Position numbers and translations under genes: made by a program
Shown: one piece after another, positions 26,928 through 36,087 of the stretch
How the letters are laid out: every line of letters starts with the position of its first letter
Numbering within the stretch: position 1 is the stretch's first letter
The notes under the pieces: generated by a model
What the model saw: only the letters and a program-made list of their open reading frames with translations
The model's database searches: none
Told to the model about the DNA's origin: nothing
Origin: an uncultured Bacteroides sp.
GTDB lineage: Bacteria > Bacteroidota > Bacteroidia > Bacteroidales > Bacteroidaceae
NCBI RefSeq assembly: GCF_963677715.1
Contig: NZ_OY782495.1
Coordinates: 1,426,001-1,490,000 of the forward strand
Direction: 5' to 3'
DNA length: 64,000 nucleotides

Positions 26928-28790
26928 ATGAAAAAGCTAAAGAGAAACAAGGTGCCGACTCCTTTTTTGCTGGCAGTAGCACTACTCAATTCATCGTGTA
27001 TAAACCAAATATCCGGTTATCAATCGGATGCAGGTGGAATTCCAATTAAACTTTCTTCCAATATTTTGGAGACTCGAGTAGCAGATGATACATTTGAGAA
27101 CAATGATACTATCGGACTTTTCGTAACCATTCAGCCGAAAACAATAGACCAAAAAAGGTATGTGGATAATATGCGTTTCGTCTATTCCTCCAAATCAGGC
27201 TTTGTTCCCGACGAAGAAATTTATTATCCCGAAGAAGATGAAAAATGTGATTTTACAAGCTATTATCCTTATAAATCTTCCGGAATTTCTCAGGGAAAAA
27301 GCAATATAAGGATATTGGTTAATTCCAATCAAAATACAGATGAGAACTTCTCCGTTTCCGATTTCCTTGTAGCTCGGTGTAACAATATAACATCCAGTGA
27401 TGAGGCAGTCCATTTATCCTACAAACATGTTTTATGTAAATTGAACCTTGTTTTGAAATTTAAAGACGCTACTGATATTAATTCAATACTGGCAAGTAAC
27501 CCGGAAGTATATATCAATAACATATACACTAATGCCAACTATGATTTCGCAACAAATAAATTAGATTCCCTATCAGCAATCGGCTCGATAACTCCACATG
27601 GCCAATGGCAGATATCAGGTGACAACCTAATAGGCAAAGAAATGATTATAATACCTCAAATAACAGGAGAAAGACCTACCAGCATCATACTGAAATTGAG
27701 TGGGAAAAGCTATATGTCAATTCTGCCCAGTAATATACCTTTGTACTCGGGTGAACGCCATGAAATTGTCATCAGTTATGATGATGCATCCAAAGCAATC
27801 AACAGCAGTATAAATCACATGATAGAACCTTGGGAGGATAGCGGAAAAACTGATATTGTGGCCAAAGAAACAGTAAATGCAGTTTCCGTGTCCGATTTAA
27901 CCTTTCAGCAATCGAATGTATATAAGGTTATGTGCGGAGGCGTCCAAATAGCTGAAATATGCAAGGAGTACTTACTGGCAGATAACATTAATGCACAAGC
28001 CATCGTTGCTTATCCCATAATAAACGATAAAAGCGATCTTGAAAATGGAACCGTAATCGACGTGCTCGGTAATAGTAATAGCATACATGGAGGAAAGGCA
28101 TCATGGAATACAGCCACTAACTCATTGACTTATACCCCAGGCAATCTACCCGTCGTCAGCAAATTCTATATTACGTCCTCGAATAAGATCTCCCTTTCAG
28201 AACCAATAAATTCTATTCCAATAAAACCCGAAGAGGATTTGCTTACAGACGTAAGAGGAGCAGAGACAATTGTTTATCCCATTGTCAAAATTGGAACTCA
28301 ATATTGGATGCGGGGTAATCTGAAAACAATCTATTACAATGACGGAGAAGCAATAATTTCAAAAACAGATTGTACAACGGCAAGTGCCGGATATTCGAAA
28401 CCGGCTGTGGACTCTTACTATTTCTTTTATAATGCCAATGCAGCTGCTACAGGTAAATTAGCTCCTATAGGATGGGATCTTCCCAGACAGCAAGACTGGG
28501 ATAATCTAAGAAATTATATTCGGAACAACGCATCCATTCTTAAAAGCGGTTCTACTTGGACTAATTCAGGAAATGCCGTAACAAACCTAACCGGTTTTAA
28601 TGCTGCTGCAGTAGGTATCTTCAATCCGAAGTATATGAATAAAGGAGAGTTGGTTGAATATTGGACAAGAGGAAACCTAGCAACCACATTAGGAGAAAAA
28701 ACGATTGTTCTAAAAAGCACGGCCTCAACCATGGTAGAAGGTTCTTATAGCACCACTTGCGGCTATTCCGTTCGCTGCATCCGGCAATAA
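26928..28790 (+). CDS. Fimbrillin-like lipoprotein with C-terminal FISUMP domain
   Basis: This is a 620-residue surface protein. The signal sequence ends LLNSSCINQ, a plausible lipobox. Residues about 40-315 follow the fimbrillin (Mfa-like) pattern: DTIGLFVTIQ, YYPEEDEKCDFTSYYPYK, LSYKHVLCKLNLVLKF, MIIIPQITGE and a closing IEPWEDSG. A beta-rich linker of about 140 residues follows. Residues about 455-620 match the FISUMP domain: VKIGTQYWMRGNLKT, APIGWDLPRQQDWDNL and the C-terminal YSVRCIRQ. Fimbrillins build or cap adhesive pili; FISUMP domains are abundant in Bacteroidetes surface proteins without a settled function. The gene is divergent from the alpha-2-macroglobulin-like gene and has no pilus-assembly neighbours here. 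Confidence 0.82.
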   Translation: MKKLKRNKVPTPFLLAVALLNSSCINQISGYQSDAGGIPIKLSSNILETRVADDTFENNDTIGLFVTIQPKTIDQKRYVDNMRFVYSSKSGFVPDEEIYYPEEDEKCDFTSYYPYKSSGISQGKSNIRILVNSNQNTDENFSVSDFLVARCNNITSSDEAVHLSYKHVLCKLNLVLKFKDATDINSILASNPEVYINNIYTNANYDFATNKLDSLSAIGSITPHGQWQISGDNLIGKEMIIIPQITGERPTSIILKLSGKSYMSILPSNIPLYSGERHEIVISYDDASKAINSSINHMIEPWEDSGKTDIVAKETVNAVSVSDLTFQQSNVYKVMCGGVQIAEICKEYLLADNINAQAIVAYPIINDKSDLENGTVIDVLGNSNSIHGGKASWNTATNSLTYTPGNLPVVSKFYITSSNKISLSEPINSIPIKPEEDLLTDVRGAETIVYPIVKIGTQYWMRGNLKTIYYNDGEAIISKTDCTTASAGYSKPAVDSYYFFYNANAAATGKLAPIGWDLPRQQDWDNLRNYIRNNASILKSGSTWTNSGNAVTNLTGFNAAAVGIFNPKYMNKGELVEYWTRGNLATTLGEKTIVLKSTASTMVEGSYSTTCGYSVRCIRQ

Positions 28791-28822
28791 TTATATCAAA
28801 CTCATAGAAAGTTTCCCGAAAA

Positions 28823-28924
28823 AGTCACGCAAGTCACGCATTTCTTATGAAACCCTTGCCGACAAGCATTTTAGGTGCGCTACTTCTACTCTTAAAGTCA
28901 CGCAACGTAACGCAACGTAACGCA
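28823..28924. repeat. Short direct repeats AGTCACGCA / ACGTAACGCA
   Basis: AGTCACGCA occurs at 28823-28831, 28832-28840 and 28896-28904, and the related ACGTAACGCA at 28905-28914 and 28915-28924. They lie in the 250-nt gap between the fimbrillin and pepD stops. The short open frames across them look spurious. Function unknown. Confidence 0.6.
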
Positions 28925-28987
28925 GAAACCGACTCATGTGCATCTCCACCCGGGTGCGCGTACTGCTTGCATCCAGGTATAGAGAAC

Positions 28988-29030
28988 TTCTCCACCCGGG
29001 TCTGCGCAATCCGCACACCGGGGTGGAGAA
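28988..29030. repeat. GC-rich hairpin between convergent genes
   Basis: TTCTCCACCCGGGT pairs with ACCGGGGTGGAGAA across one mismatch, and TGCG/CGCA pairs inside the loop. A second partial copy, CTCCACCCGGGTGCGCG, begins at 28943. The hairpin lies 11 nt after the pepD stop and could terminate both convergent transcripts, although a long T tract is missing. It is strikingly GC-rich for this region. Confidence 0.55.
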
Positions 29031-29040
29031 AAAGATATTA

Positions 29041-30501
29041 TTACTTCTTAAGTGGCGTTTGCTCTAATGTAGCAACAAGAAAGTCATAGAACCTAGAAAC
29101 AGAAGGGATATAAGCCCTTTCGTCTGGAGAGTGCGGCGAGCGCAAAGTAGGACCAAAAGAAATCATGTCGAGCCCAGCTACATTTGCACCAATAATTCCA
29201 CATTCCAATCCGGCATGAATTACCTTAACGGCAGGTTCTACTCCAAACTGTTGCTTATAAGATGCCTTCATTGCATGAAGAATAGGAGAATCCACATCCG
29301 GTTGCCAACCGGAATAGCCACCCGTAAGTTCCACTTTCATTCCGGCCATCGAAAAACAGGATTCCAAACTGGTAGTAAGATACTCTTTCATGCTATCGCA
29401 AGAACTACGAGCGAGAATCTTAATATCCGCCTGACCCTCGCCTATCGTAATAATAGCCAAATTCGAGGAAGTCTCTACTGTATCCGACACAGAAGGAATC
29501 ATGCGTACCACCCCATTCTGACAAGCAAAAATAGCATCAATCAAATTATCTTGAATTTCTTCAGGAATTTCACCCTTTGGCAACTCCACCCGTTCAGCCT
29601 TAAAGCTGATTCGAGTTTCAATAACAGAAAACTCTTCATTAAAAAGATTTTCGCAGTATTTCACTAATTCGATTAACTCTTCTTCGTTCTCGGCAGGAAT
29701 AGTAACAACGGCATGCGCCTCACGAGGAATGGCATTACGCATATTACCACCTTCCCAACTAACCAGACGGGCTTCGTAACTAGCTACCGCTTCACGCAAA
29801 AAGCGAACCAACAATTTATTAGCATTAGCGCGCCCTTGATTTATTTCCAAACCGGAATGACCACCACGCAAACCTTTCAAAGTCACCTTTACCGCAATAT
29901 CATCGGCTTCAGGTTCTACTTCTTTATATTCCAGAGATGCAGTAACATCCATACCTCCCGCACAACCGATATAAAGTTCCCCTTCATCCTCAGAGTCAAG
30001 ATTAAGCAATATTTCGCCATTCAGCGTGCCGGGTTTCAGCCCGAAAGCACCATACATTCCCGTTTCTTCGTCCTTTGTAATAAGAGCTTCAATAGGCCCG
30101 TGTTTAAGTGTTTTATCTTCCAAAACAGCCATTATGGCTGCTACTCCCAAGCCATCGTCAGCTCCCAACGTAGTACCTTTAGCTTTCACCCAATCTCCAT
30201 CAATGAATGTTTCAATAGGATCTTTCTCAAAATCATGTACCGTATCGTTGTTCTTTTGGGGTACCATATCCATATGTGCTTGCAGAATGACGCCTTTTCT
30301 GTTTTCCATACCCGGCGTAGCCGGTTTACGAATAATAACATTCCCTACTTCGTCAACAAATGATTCTAATCCCAGGTTCTTCCCAAAATCGAGCAAAAAA
30401 TTAGTAATTGGTTTCATAAAGCCCGACGGGCGAGGTATTTGGGTCAAAGAATAGAAATGTTTCCACACATTTTGTGGATCTAATGATTGAATTGTCTTCA
30501 T
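29041..30501 (-). CDS. pepD: Aminoacyl-histidine dipeptidase PepD (M20 family)
   Basis: This is a 486-residue cytosolic zinc dipeptidase that cleaves beta-alanyl- or aminoacyl-histidine dipeptides and other dipeptides. Metal-binding motifs are ILQAHMDMVPQ (His76), TLGADDGLGV (Asp115/116), ITKDEETGM (Glu145/146) and LNLDSEDEG, with a C-terminal VIHAGLECGII histidine; the dimerisation domain lies between about 200 and 380. The length is as expected for PepD. It overlaps the preceding membrane-protein gene by 4 nt (ATGA at 30498-30501), which implies translational coupling. It ends next to a GC-rich hairpin at 28988-29030. Confidence 0.95.
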   Translation of the reverse strand: MKTIQSLDPQNVWKHFYSLTQIPRPSGFMKPITNFLLDFGKNLGLESFVDEVGNVIIRKPATPGMENRKGVILQAHMDMVPQKNNDTVHDFEKDPIETFIDGDWVKAKGTTLGADDGLGVAAIMAVLEDKTLKHGPIEALITKDEETGMYGAFGLKPGTLNGEILLNLDSEDEGELYIGCAGGMDVTASLEYKEVEPEADDIAVKVTLKGLRGGHSGLEINQGRANANKLLVRFLREAVASYEARLVSWEGGNMRNAIPREAHAVVTIPAENEEELIELVKYCENLFNEEFSVIETRISFKAERVELPKGEIPEEIQDNLIDAIFACQNGVVRMIPSVSDTVETSSNLAIITIGEGQADIKILARSSCDSMKEYLTTSLESCFSMAGMKVELTGGYSGWQPDVDSPILHAMKASYKQQFGVEPAVKVIHAGLECGIIGANVAGLDMISFGPTLRSPHSPDERAYIPSVSRFYDFLVATLEQTPLKK

Positions 30502-31487
30502 ACGTTCTGTTTTTTATTTATAAACGGTAAAACCGCTAAACCATATATACCTAACAAAATTACCAAAAAGGTTTGAATTCCATGCACAAGTAAAGCAAAT
30601 ATTCCTGCATCGGTAGCATTTACCCCATAAAGCATCATCATAGAAATAACGGCAAAATGCCAAGGACCCGCTCCATTGGGAGTTGGTACAATCACGGCAA
30701 AACTGCCTCCGACAAACATTACCAGCGCGGCTAGTATACCCAGTTGTCCTGTAAATGAGAAGCAATAGAACGTAATGTAAAATTGCATAAAATAACAAAA
30801 CCAGATGAGAAAAGTATAAAATATAAAAAGAGGAATGTTTTTGACATCTTTTAGTGACGTGACCCCTTCCCAAACATTGAGAACAACACCTCTAACTTTC
30901 TCAAAGAAAGAGAGAGTGCGCATCAGGTAGTAAAGTAGAACGCCTACGGCAATAATACAGAATAAAACAATATAGAGTTGCGCGGAAGTGAAAATAGCTT
31001 GAAGAGAACCTATATCCGTACCCGTTTCCCTAAAAAAACGGGTAAAAATATTAAGTTGTAACATCAAAGTGACACCCGTAATAAAAATAACGCATAACGA
31101 ATCGATCAAACGTTCGGTAACAACAGTGCCCAAAGATTTGGAAAAAGAGACGCCGTCATACTTAGAAAGAACACCGCAACGAGAGACTTCACCCACCCGA
31201 GGCAAGACGAGATTAGCCGCATAAGATATAAAAATAGCATTAACGCAATTTCTTGTTTTGGGAAATGCGCCAAGAGGAGCCAATGTTTGCTTCCAGCGCC
31301 ATCCACGAAAAACATGACTAAACACACCGAAAACAAGTGAAAGAAGCATCCACCACCAGTTTAATCCGTGAAGCAAAACATCACCTGCCTTGGCAAAGTT
31401 AAAATCACGATATACCCAAAAGAGAATAAACCCTCCTAAAAAAAGTGGCAAAACCAGTTTTAGAGCCTTTATTATTAGTTTCTTCAT
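30498..31487 (-). CDS. UPF0104 / lysylphosphatidylglycerol synthase-type membrane protein
   Basis: This is a 329-residue inner-membrane protein with about eight hydrophobic helices, starting MKKLIIKALKLVLPLFLGGF. The family pattern is clear: VFRGWRWKQTLAPLG, SYAANLVLPRVGEVSRCGVLSK (the conserved RxGE segment) and TPNGAGPWHFAVISMMM near the C-terminus. It is the flippase-like transmembrane domain (AglD/MprF N-terminal type) without any attached synthase. Such proteins may translocate lipid-linked sugars or phospholipids; the substrate here is unknown. It is the first gene of a two-gene operon with pepD and is divergent from rsmA, with overlapping upstream regions. Confidence 0.85.
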   Translation of the reverse strand: MKKLIIKALKLVLPLFLGGFILFWVYRDFNFAKAGDVLLHGLNWWWMLLSLVFGVFSHVFRGWRWKQTLAPLGAFPKTRNCVNAIFISYAANLVLPRVGEVSRCGVLSKYDGVSFSKSLGTVVTERLIDSLCVIFITGVTLMLQLNIFTRFFRETGTDIGSLQAIFTSAQLYIVLFCIIAVGVLLYYLMRTLSFFEKVRGVVLNVWEGVTSLKDVKNIPLFIFYTFLIWFCYFMQFYITFYCFSFTGQLGILAALVMFVGGSFAVIVPTPNGAGPWHFAVISMMMLYGVNATDAGIFALLVHGIQTFLVILLGIYGLAVLPFINKKQNV

Positions 31488-31518
31488 TTTTTGTTCTTAA
31501 TTCTTCATTTAAAAGAAT

Positions 31519-31541
31519 TACCTTTGTTGGCTGCAAAGATA
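31519..31541. promoter_or_regulatory. Divergent -7 elements for rsmA and the UPF0104 gene
   Basis: On the plus strand TACCTTTG (31519-31526) precedes rsmA. On the minus strand TATCTTTG (31534-31541) precedes the UPF0104 gene, 46 nt before its ATG. Both match TAnnTTTG and lie only 7 nt apart, so the two polymerases would compete for this short region. Confidence 0.5.
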
Positions 31542-31589
31542 GTACGTTATCTGTAATGCGCATACGAATAAACATTAAAATGTGAAGGA

Positions 31590-32387
31590 ATGAGATTAGT
31601 AAAGCCAAAAAAATTCTTAGGACAACATTTTTTAAACGATTTAAAGGTTGCTCAAGATATAGCCGATACAGTAGACGCTTATCCCGACCTTCCTGTTTTA
31701 GAAGTAGGCCCCGGAATGGGTGTTCTTACTCAATTTCTTGTAAAAAAAGAGCGCCCGATCAAAGTAGTTGAAGTCGATTATGAATCAGTAGCTTATCTGC
31801 GAAATGCATATCCATTGCTCGAAGAACATATTATTGAAGACGATTTTCTAAAAATGAATCTTCAACGAGTATTTAACGGAATGCCCTTCGTGCTGACTGG
31901 TAATTATCCTTATAATATCTCGAGCCAGATATTTTTCAAAATGCTGGAGAACAGAGATTTGATTCCTTGTTGCACAGGTATGATACAAAGAGAAGTAGCC
32001 CAGAGAATTGCTGCCGGACCGGGAAGCAAAACCTATGGAATATTAAGCATACTTATTCAGGCATGGTACAAAGTAGAATACCTTTTCACCGTCAGCGAGC
32101 AAGTATTTAACCCTCCTCCCAAAGTAAAAAGTGCAGTGATACGCATGACTCGCAATGAGACAAAAGAATTGGGATGCGATGAAAAACTATTTAAGACAGT
32201 GGTAAAAACCACATTCAATCAACGAAGAAAAACACTGAGAAATTCCATAAAACCAATTTTAGGAAAAGAATGCCCGCTTACGCAAGATCCACTATTTAAC
32301 AGAAGGCCCGAACAGCTTTCCGTGCAGGAATTTATCGATCTCACCAATAAGGTAGAGTATGAACTGAGCATTATGGTTAAAGAATAA
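31590..32387 (+). CDS. rsmA: 16S rRNA dimethyladenosine transferase RsmA (KsgA)
   Basis: This is a 265-residue methyltransferase that dimethylates two adjacent adenines near the 3' end of 16S rRNA late in 30S assembly. It shows KKFLGQHFLND at the N-terminus, the SAM-binding VLEVGPGMGVLTQ (about 36-48) and the catalytic GNYPYNISSQIFF near residue 104. The C-terminal small domain with TFNQRRKTLRNS is typical. The length is normal. It is followed by mgtE after 41 nt and is divergent from the UPF0104 gene. Confidence 0.96.
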   Translation: MRLVKPKKFLGQHFLNDLKVAQDIADTVDAYPDLPVLEVGPGMGVLTQFLVKKERPIKVVEVDYESVAYLRNAYPLLEEHIIEDDFLKMNLQRVFNGMPFVLTGNYPYNISSQIFFKMLENRDLIPCCTGMIQREVAQRIAAGPGSKTYGILSILIQAWYKVEYLFTVSEQVFNPPPKVKSAVIRMTRNETKELGCDEKLFKTVVKTTFNQRRKTLRNSIKPILGKECPLTQDPLFNRRPEQLSVQEFIDLTNKVEYELSIMVKE

Positions 32388-32428
32388 TCTCTCAATCATA
32401 AAATGTTATCTTTAAACCCAATGGTAAA

Positions 32429-33769
32429 GTGAACGAAGAATACATTGACAACGTAAAAATACTCATCGAACAAAAAGAAGCCGACAGAGTAAAAGAAATG
32501 CTTACCGACCTTCATCCGGCCGATATAGCAGAGTTGTGCAATGAAATCAACCCGGAAGAAGCAAGATTCATTTATCGATTGCTCGACAACGAAACAGCTG
32601 CGGATGTATTGGTTGAAATGGATGAAGAGGTACGGAAAGAATTCCTCGATATACTTCCTTCAGAAACCATAGCCAAGCGATTTGTCGATTATATGGACAC
32701 GGATGATGCAGTTGATATCATGCGTAATCTTGACGAAGACAAACAAGAAGAAATTCTTTCTCATATTGAAGACATCGAACAGGCAGGCGATATCGTCGAT
32801 CTATTAAAATACGACGAAGACACCGCAGGAGGATTAATGGGGACAGAAATGGTAACCGTTAATGAGAATTGGAGTATGCCCGAATGCCTGAAAGAGATGC
32901 GTCTGCAAGCAGAAGATTTAGACGAAATTTATTACGTGTATGTAATAGATGACGATGAAAGATTACGAGGAGTATTCCCTTTAAAAAAAATGATCACTTC
33001 TCCCTCTGTTTCTAAAGTGAAACACGTGATGAAAAAAGATCCAATCTCCGTTAGAGTCGATACGCCAATAGATGAAGTCGTACAAACCATTGAGAAATAC
33101 GACTTAGTAGCCGTACCAGTAATCGATAGTATCGGGCGCCTGGTAGGACAAATAACGGTTGATGACGTAATGGATGAAGCCCGTGAGCAATCTGAACGTG
33201 ATTACCAATTAGCTTCCGGTCTTTCGCAAGACGTAGAAACAGACGATAACGTATTACGCCAAACTTCAGCCCGTTTACCTTGGTTACTTATTGGAATGAT
33301 TGGCGGCATAGGCAACTCTATGATACTCGGGAATTTTGGCACGACCTTCGCTGCACATCCCGAAATGGCTCTCTACATACCGCTCATTGGAGGAACAGGA
33401 GGAAACGTAGGCACACAGTCTTCTGCGCTAATTGTTCAAGGCTTGGCCAATAGCTCTCTGGATGTTAAAGACACTTTTAAACAAATAACAAAAGAAGCAG
33501 TTGTCGCCATCATCAATGCCACCATCATCTCTTTACTGGTCTATATCTACAACTTCATACGCTTCGGAGCAACGGCAACCGTAACTTATTCCGTTTCTAT
33601 CAGCTTGTTTGCTGTAGTTATGTTTGCATCCATCTTCGGAACATTTGTGCCTATGACACTCGAAAAACTAAAAATAGATCCGGCTATCGCCACCGGACCT
33701 TTCATCTCTATTACAAATGATATTATCGGCATGATGCTTTACATGTGGATCACTGTATTGCTAGCTTAA
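32429..33769 (+). CDS. mgtE: Magnesium transporter MgtE, GTG start
   Basis: This is a 446-residue Mg2+ channel/transporter. The N-terminal superhelical MgtE_N domain (about 20-125) includes DLHPADIAELCNEI. Tandem CBS domains follow (about 130-255), beginning DTAGGLMGTEMV and ending GQITVDDVMDEA, then five membrane helices from about residue 285 with the pore motif GGTGGNVGTQS and the C-terminal FISITNDIIGMMLYM. The only in-frame start that keeps the conserved N-terminus is GTG at 32429; the ATG at 32421 is out of frame. CBS domains normally close the pore at high cytosolic Mg2+. No M-box riboswitch is seen in the 41-nt leader. Confidence 0.94.
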   Translation: MNEEYIDNVKILIEQKEADRVKEMLTDLHPADIAELCNEINPEEARFIYRLLDNETAADVLVEMDEEVRKEFLDILPSETIAKRFVDYMDTDDAVDIMRNLDEDKQEEILSHIEDIEQAGDIVDLLKYDEDTAGGLMGTEMVTVNENWSMPECLKEMRLQAEDLDEIYYVYVIDDDERLRGVFPLKKMITSPSVSKVKHVMKKDPISVRVDTPIDEVVQTIEKYDLVAVPVIDSIGRLVGQITVDDVMDEAREQSERDYQLASGLSQDVETDDNVLRQTSARLPWLLIGMIGGIGNSMILGNFGTTFAAHPEMALYIPLIGGTGGNVGTQSSALIVQGLANSSLDVKDTFKQITKEAVVAIINATIISLLVYIYNFIRFGATATVTYSVSISLFAVVMFASIFGTFVPMTLEKLKIDPAIATGPFISITNDIIGMMLYMWITVLLA

Positions 33770-33884
33770 AATAGATGAAAGTAAAAAAATACAAGAAAAA
33801 AGTATGAAGTAATTGTTTTATTTCATTAATTTGTGACCGAATGTAATCAAAGGACTAAATCCTATTTTCCAAAACGAATATACA

Positions 33885-35735
33885 ATGATGGACTCTCATG
33901 ACACTAATCTGCCTTTGGAACAGGGCAATTTAGAAGAAGAAAAAAATGTAACCGATGTTTCAGCAACTCCTGCTACAGAAACTTTAACGGAAGATACAAA
34001 TCAGGAAGAGCTAGTGGAATCGGTCTCGAAGCCGACCAAAGCAAGTGTATTAAAACGCCTCAATGAGCTGACTGATGAGCCGGAAAAAGCAAATAAGTTG
34101 GAACTCGACACGCTGAAACAAACATTTTATAAACTACATAATGCCGAACAGGAAGCTGATAAAAAAGCATTTATTGAAAGTGGCGGAAATGAGGATGATT
34201 ATATTACGAAGAATGACGAATTAGAAAATGAGTTCAAAAACGTAATGTCCGTCATAAAAGAAAAGAGAAGTACGGCAACTGCCGAGATAGAAAAACAAAA
34301 AGAATATAATCTAGAAATAAAGCTCTCTATTCTAACCAAACTGAAAGAATTAGTCGAATCATCCGAAGATGCTAATAAATCATATAACGAATTCAAAAGA
34401 CTACAGCAGCAATGGAATGACATAAGACTTGTACCACAAGCTAAAGTAAATGAACTTTGGAAAAACTACCAACTATACGTTGAGAAATTTTACGATATTC
34501 TAAAGCTGAATAATGAATTTCGCGATTATGATTTCAAAAAAAATCTCGAAATAAAGATCAAACTTTGCGAAACAGCGGAGAAGTTAACCGAAGAAACGGA
34601 CGTGATATCGGCTTTTCATCAACTACAAAAACTACACCAAGAATTCAGAGATACCGGACCTGTAGCAAAAAACTTAAGAGATGAGGTTTGGGCACGATTT
34701 AAAGCCGCATCTACACAAGTAAATCGTCGTCATCAGCAACATTTCGAAGAGTTAAAAGAGGCAGAGCAACTCAATTTAGACCAAAAAACGGTAATCTGTG
34801 AGATTGTAGAAGCAATAGAATATAGCGACTTGACTACATTTACGAGTTGGGAAAACAAAACACAAGAAATTATAGCATTACAGAAAAAGTGGAAAACCAT
34901 TGGGTTTGCTCCTCAGAAAATGAATGTGAAAGTATTCGAACGTTTTCGCAAAGCATGTGACGACTTCTTTAAGAAAAAAAGCGAGTTCTATAAATTGCTA
35001 AAAGAAAGCATGACAAGCAATTTAGAAAGTAAAAGAATACTTTGTGAGAAGGCAGAGTCTTTAAAAGATAGCACCGAGTGGAAGGAGACTGCCGAAGCAT
35101 TGGCTAAGCTACAAAAAGAATGGAAAAGTATTGGCCCAGTAGCAAAGAAGCACTCAGATGCCATTTGGACCCGATTTATTAGTGCTTGCGATTATTTCTT
35201 TGATCAAAAGAATAGAGCAACCTCATCACAACGCATAGATGAACAAGATAATCTAGAAAAGAAAAAGGCGATTATCAATCAGTTAATAGAACTCAAAGAA
35301 TCGACAAATACGGAAGACGCACATAACCAAGTCCGTGAATTGATGAAAGATTGGAGTGCTGCAGGACATGTACCTTTTAAAGAGAAAGATAAAATATACA
35401 AACAATATCATACCTTGATTGACCAGTTATTTGAACAATTCAATATAAATGCTTCCAATCAAAAGCTGAGTAACTTTAAGACAAGCATTCGCAACATCCA
35501 AGGAGGGTCTCAGACATTATACAAAGAACGGGATAGGCTTACCCGAACATACGAAAGCATGAAAGGTGAGTTACAGACTTATGAAAATAACCTTGGATTT
35601 CTGAGTTCTTCTTCACAAAAAGGCAATAGTTTGTTAACCGAAATAAATAAAAAAGTAGAGAATCTAAAAGCTGATCTTGAATTAGTGTTAGAGAAAATTA
35701 AGGTAATAGACGAATCAATTAAAGCAGAAGAATAA
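33885..35735 (+). CDS. DUF349 repeat protein
   Basis: This is a 616-residue, highly charged, soluble, almost entirely helical protein. After an acidic low-complexity start of about 50 residues it carries about five DUF349 repeats from roughly residue 140 to 530, each with a core such as LQQQWNDIRLVPQAKVNELW, LQKKWKTIGFAPQKMNVKVF or LQKEWKSIGPVAKKHSDAIW. The C-terminal 90 residues form a coiled coil. Proteins of this kind are conserved in Bacteroidetes; no function is established that I can rely on, and no catalytic motif is visible. It stands alone between mgtE (115 nt upstream) and tRNA-Gln on the other strand. ATGs at 33885 and 33888 are adjacent. Confidence 0.85.
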   Translation: MMDSHDTNLPLEQGNLEEEKNVTDVSATPATETLTEDTNQEELVESVSKPTKASVLKRLNELTDEPEKANKLELDTLKQTFYKLHNAEQEADKKAFIESGGNEDDYITKNDELENEFKNVMSVIKEKRSTATAEIEKQKEYNLEIKLSILTKLKELVESSEDANKSYNEFKRLQQQWNDIRLVPQAKVNELWKNYQLYVEKFYDILKLNNEFRDYDFKKNLEIKIKLCETAEKLTEETDVISAFHQLQKLHQEFRDTGPVAKNLRDEVWARFKAASTQVNRRHQQHFEELKEAEQLNLDQKTVICEIVEAIEYSDLTTFTSWENKTQEIIALQKKWKTIGFAPQKMNVKVFERFRKACDDFFKKKSEFYKLLKESMTSNLESKRILCEKAESLKDSTEWKETAEALAKLQKEWKSIGPVAKKHSDAIWTRFISACDYFFDQKNRATSSQRIDEQDNLEKKKAIINQLIELKESTNTEDAHNQVRELMKDWSAAGHVPFKEKDKIYKQYHTLIDQLFEQFNINASNQKLSNFKTSIRNIQGGSQTLYKERDRLTRTYESMKGELQTYENNLGFLSSSSQKGNSLLTEINKKVENLKADLELVLEKIKVIDESIKAEE

Positions 35736-35798
35736 TCGATAATTGCCGAGGATGTCCATCTCATTGAGATTTATCCTACTATATTATCCAGACCGTAG

Positions 35799-35848
35799 CA
35801 AACAAAAAAGACGAAGATTGTTTTATCAACCTTCGCCTTTTTTGTTTG
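35799..35848 (-). terminator. Terminator hairpin directly after tRNA-Gln
   Basis: CAAACAAAAAAG (35799-35810) and CTTTTTTGTTTG (35837-35848) are perfectly complementary, and the inner arms pair CGAAG with CTTCG and TTG with CAA. The two imperfect positions are A/C on the plus strand but become G-U wobbles in minus-strand RNA. The structure is therefore unbroken only in the transcript that leaves tRNA-Gln, which ends 1 nt before it. Confidence 0.8.
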
Positions 35849-35919
35849 TTGGGCTACCAGGATTCGAACCTGGAACATCAGGACCAGAATCTGAAGTGTT
35901 ACCATTACACCATAGCCCA
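35849..35919 (-). tRNA. tRNA-Gln (anticodon CUG)
   Basis: The minus strand folds as a 71-nt tRNA. Acceptor TGGGCTA pairs with TAGCCCA, the D arm is GTG/CAC around TAATGGTAA, the anticodon loop is TTCTGGT with anticodon CTG (reads CAG), and the T arm is CCAGG/CCTGG around TTCGAAT. The discriminator is A and CCA is not encoded. The anticodon stem TCAGA/CCTGA has an A-C mismatch at the loop-closing pair (31-39). Confidence 0.95.
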
Positions 35920-35932
35920 ATCTTTTCGGGTG

Positions 35933-35960
35933 CAAAGATACAAATAATTTGTATTCTCAA
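35933..35960 (-). promoter_or_regulatory. Promoter of tRNA-Gln
   Basis: Minus-strand TATCTTTG (35933-35940) matches the -7 consensus 13 nt before the mature tRNA 5' end. TTG at 35958-35960, 17 nt further upstream, may serve as -33. The spacing is slightly short of the usual 19-21. Confidence 0.5.
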
Positions 35961-36087
35961 AAGTTTTTCTGAGGTTTTTCTCTATAAAGGGTCTAACAAA
36001 CGTTGTTGCAAGAACATACATCCCTAAAAAAAAACAAAAAAACAACGAGATTTATCACGTTACTTTCTTTGATACAATAATTCGACG

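Noticed and set aside
28847-29089. Open frames across the repeat-rich gap
   Set aside because: They are made of the repeat units and the hairpin and overlap the end of pepD; no protein-like pattern.
35743-36027. Plus-strand open frame of 94 codons
   Set aside because: It runs across the tRNA-Gln gene and its terminator, so its amino acids are tRNA complement, not a protein.
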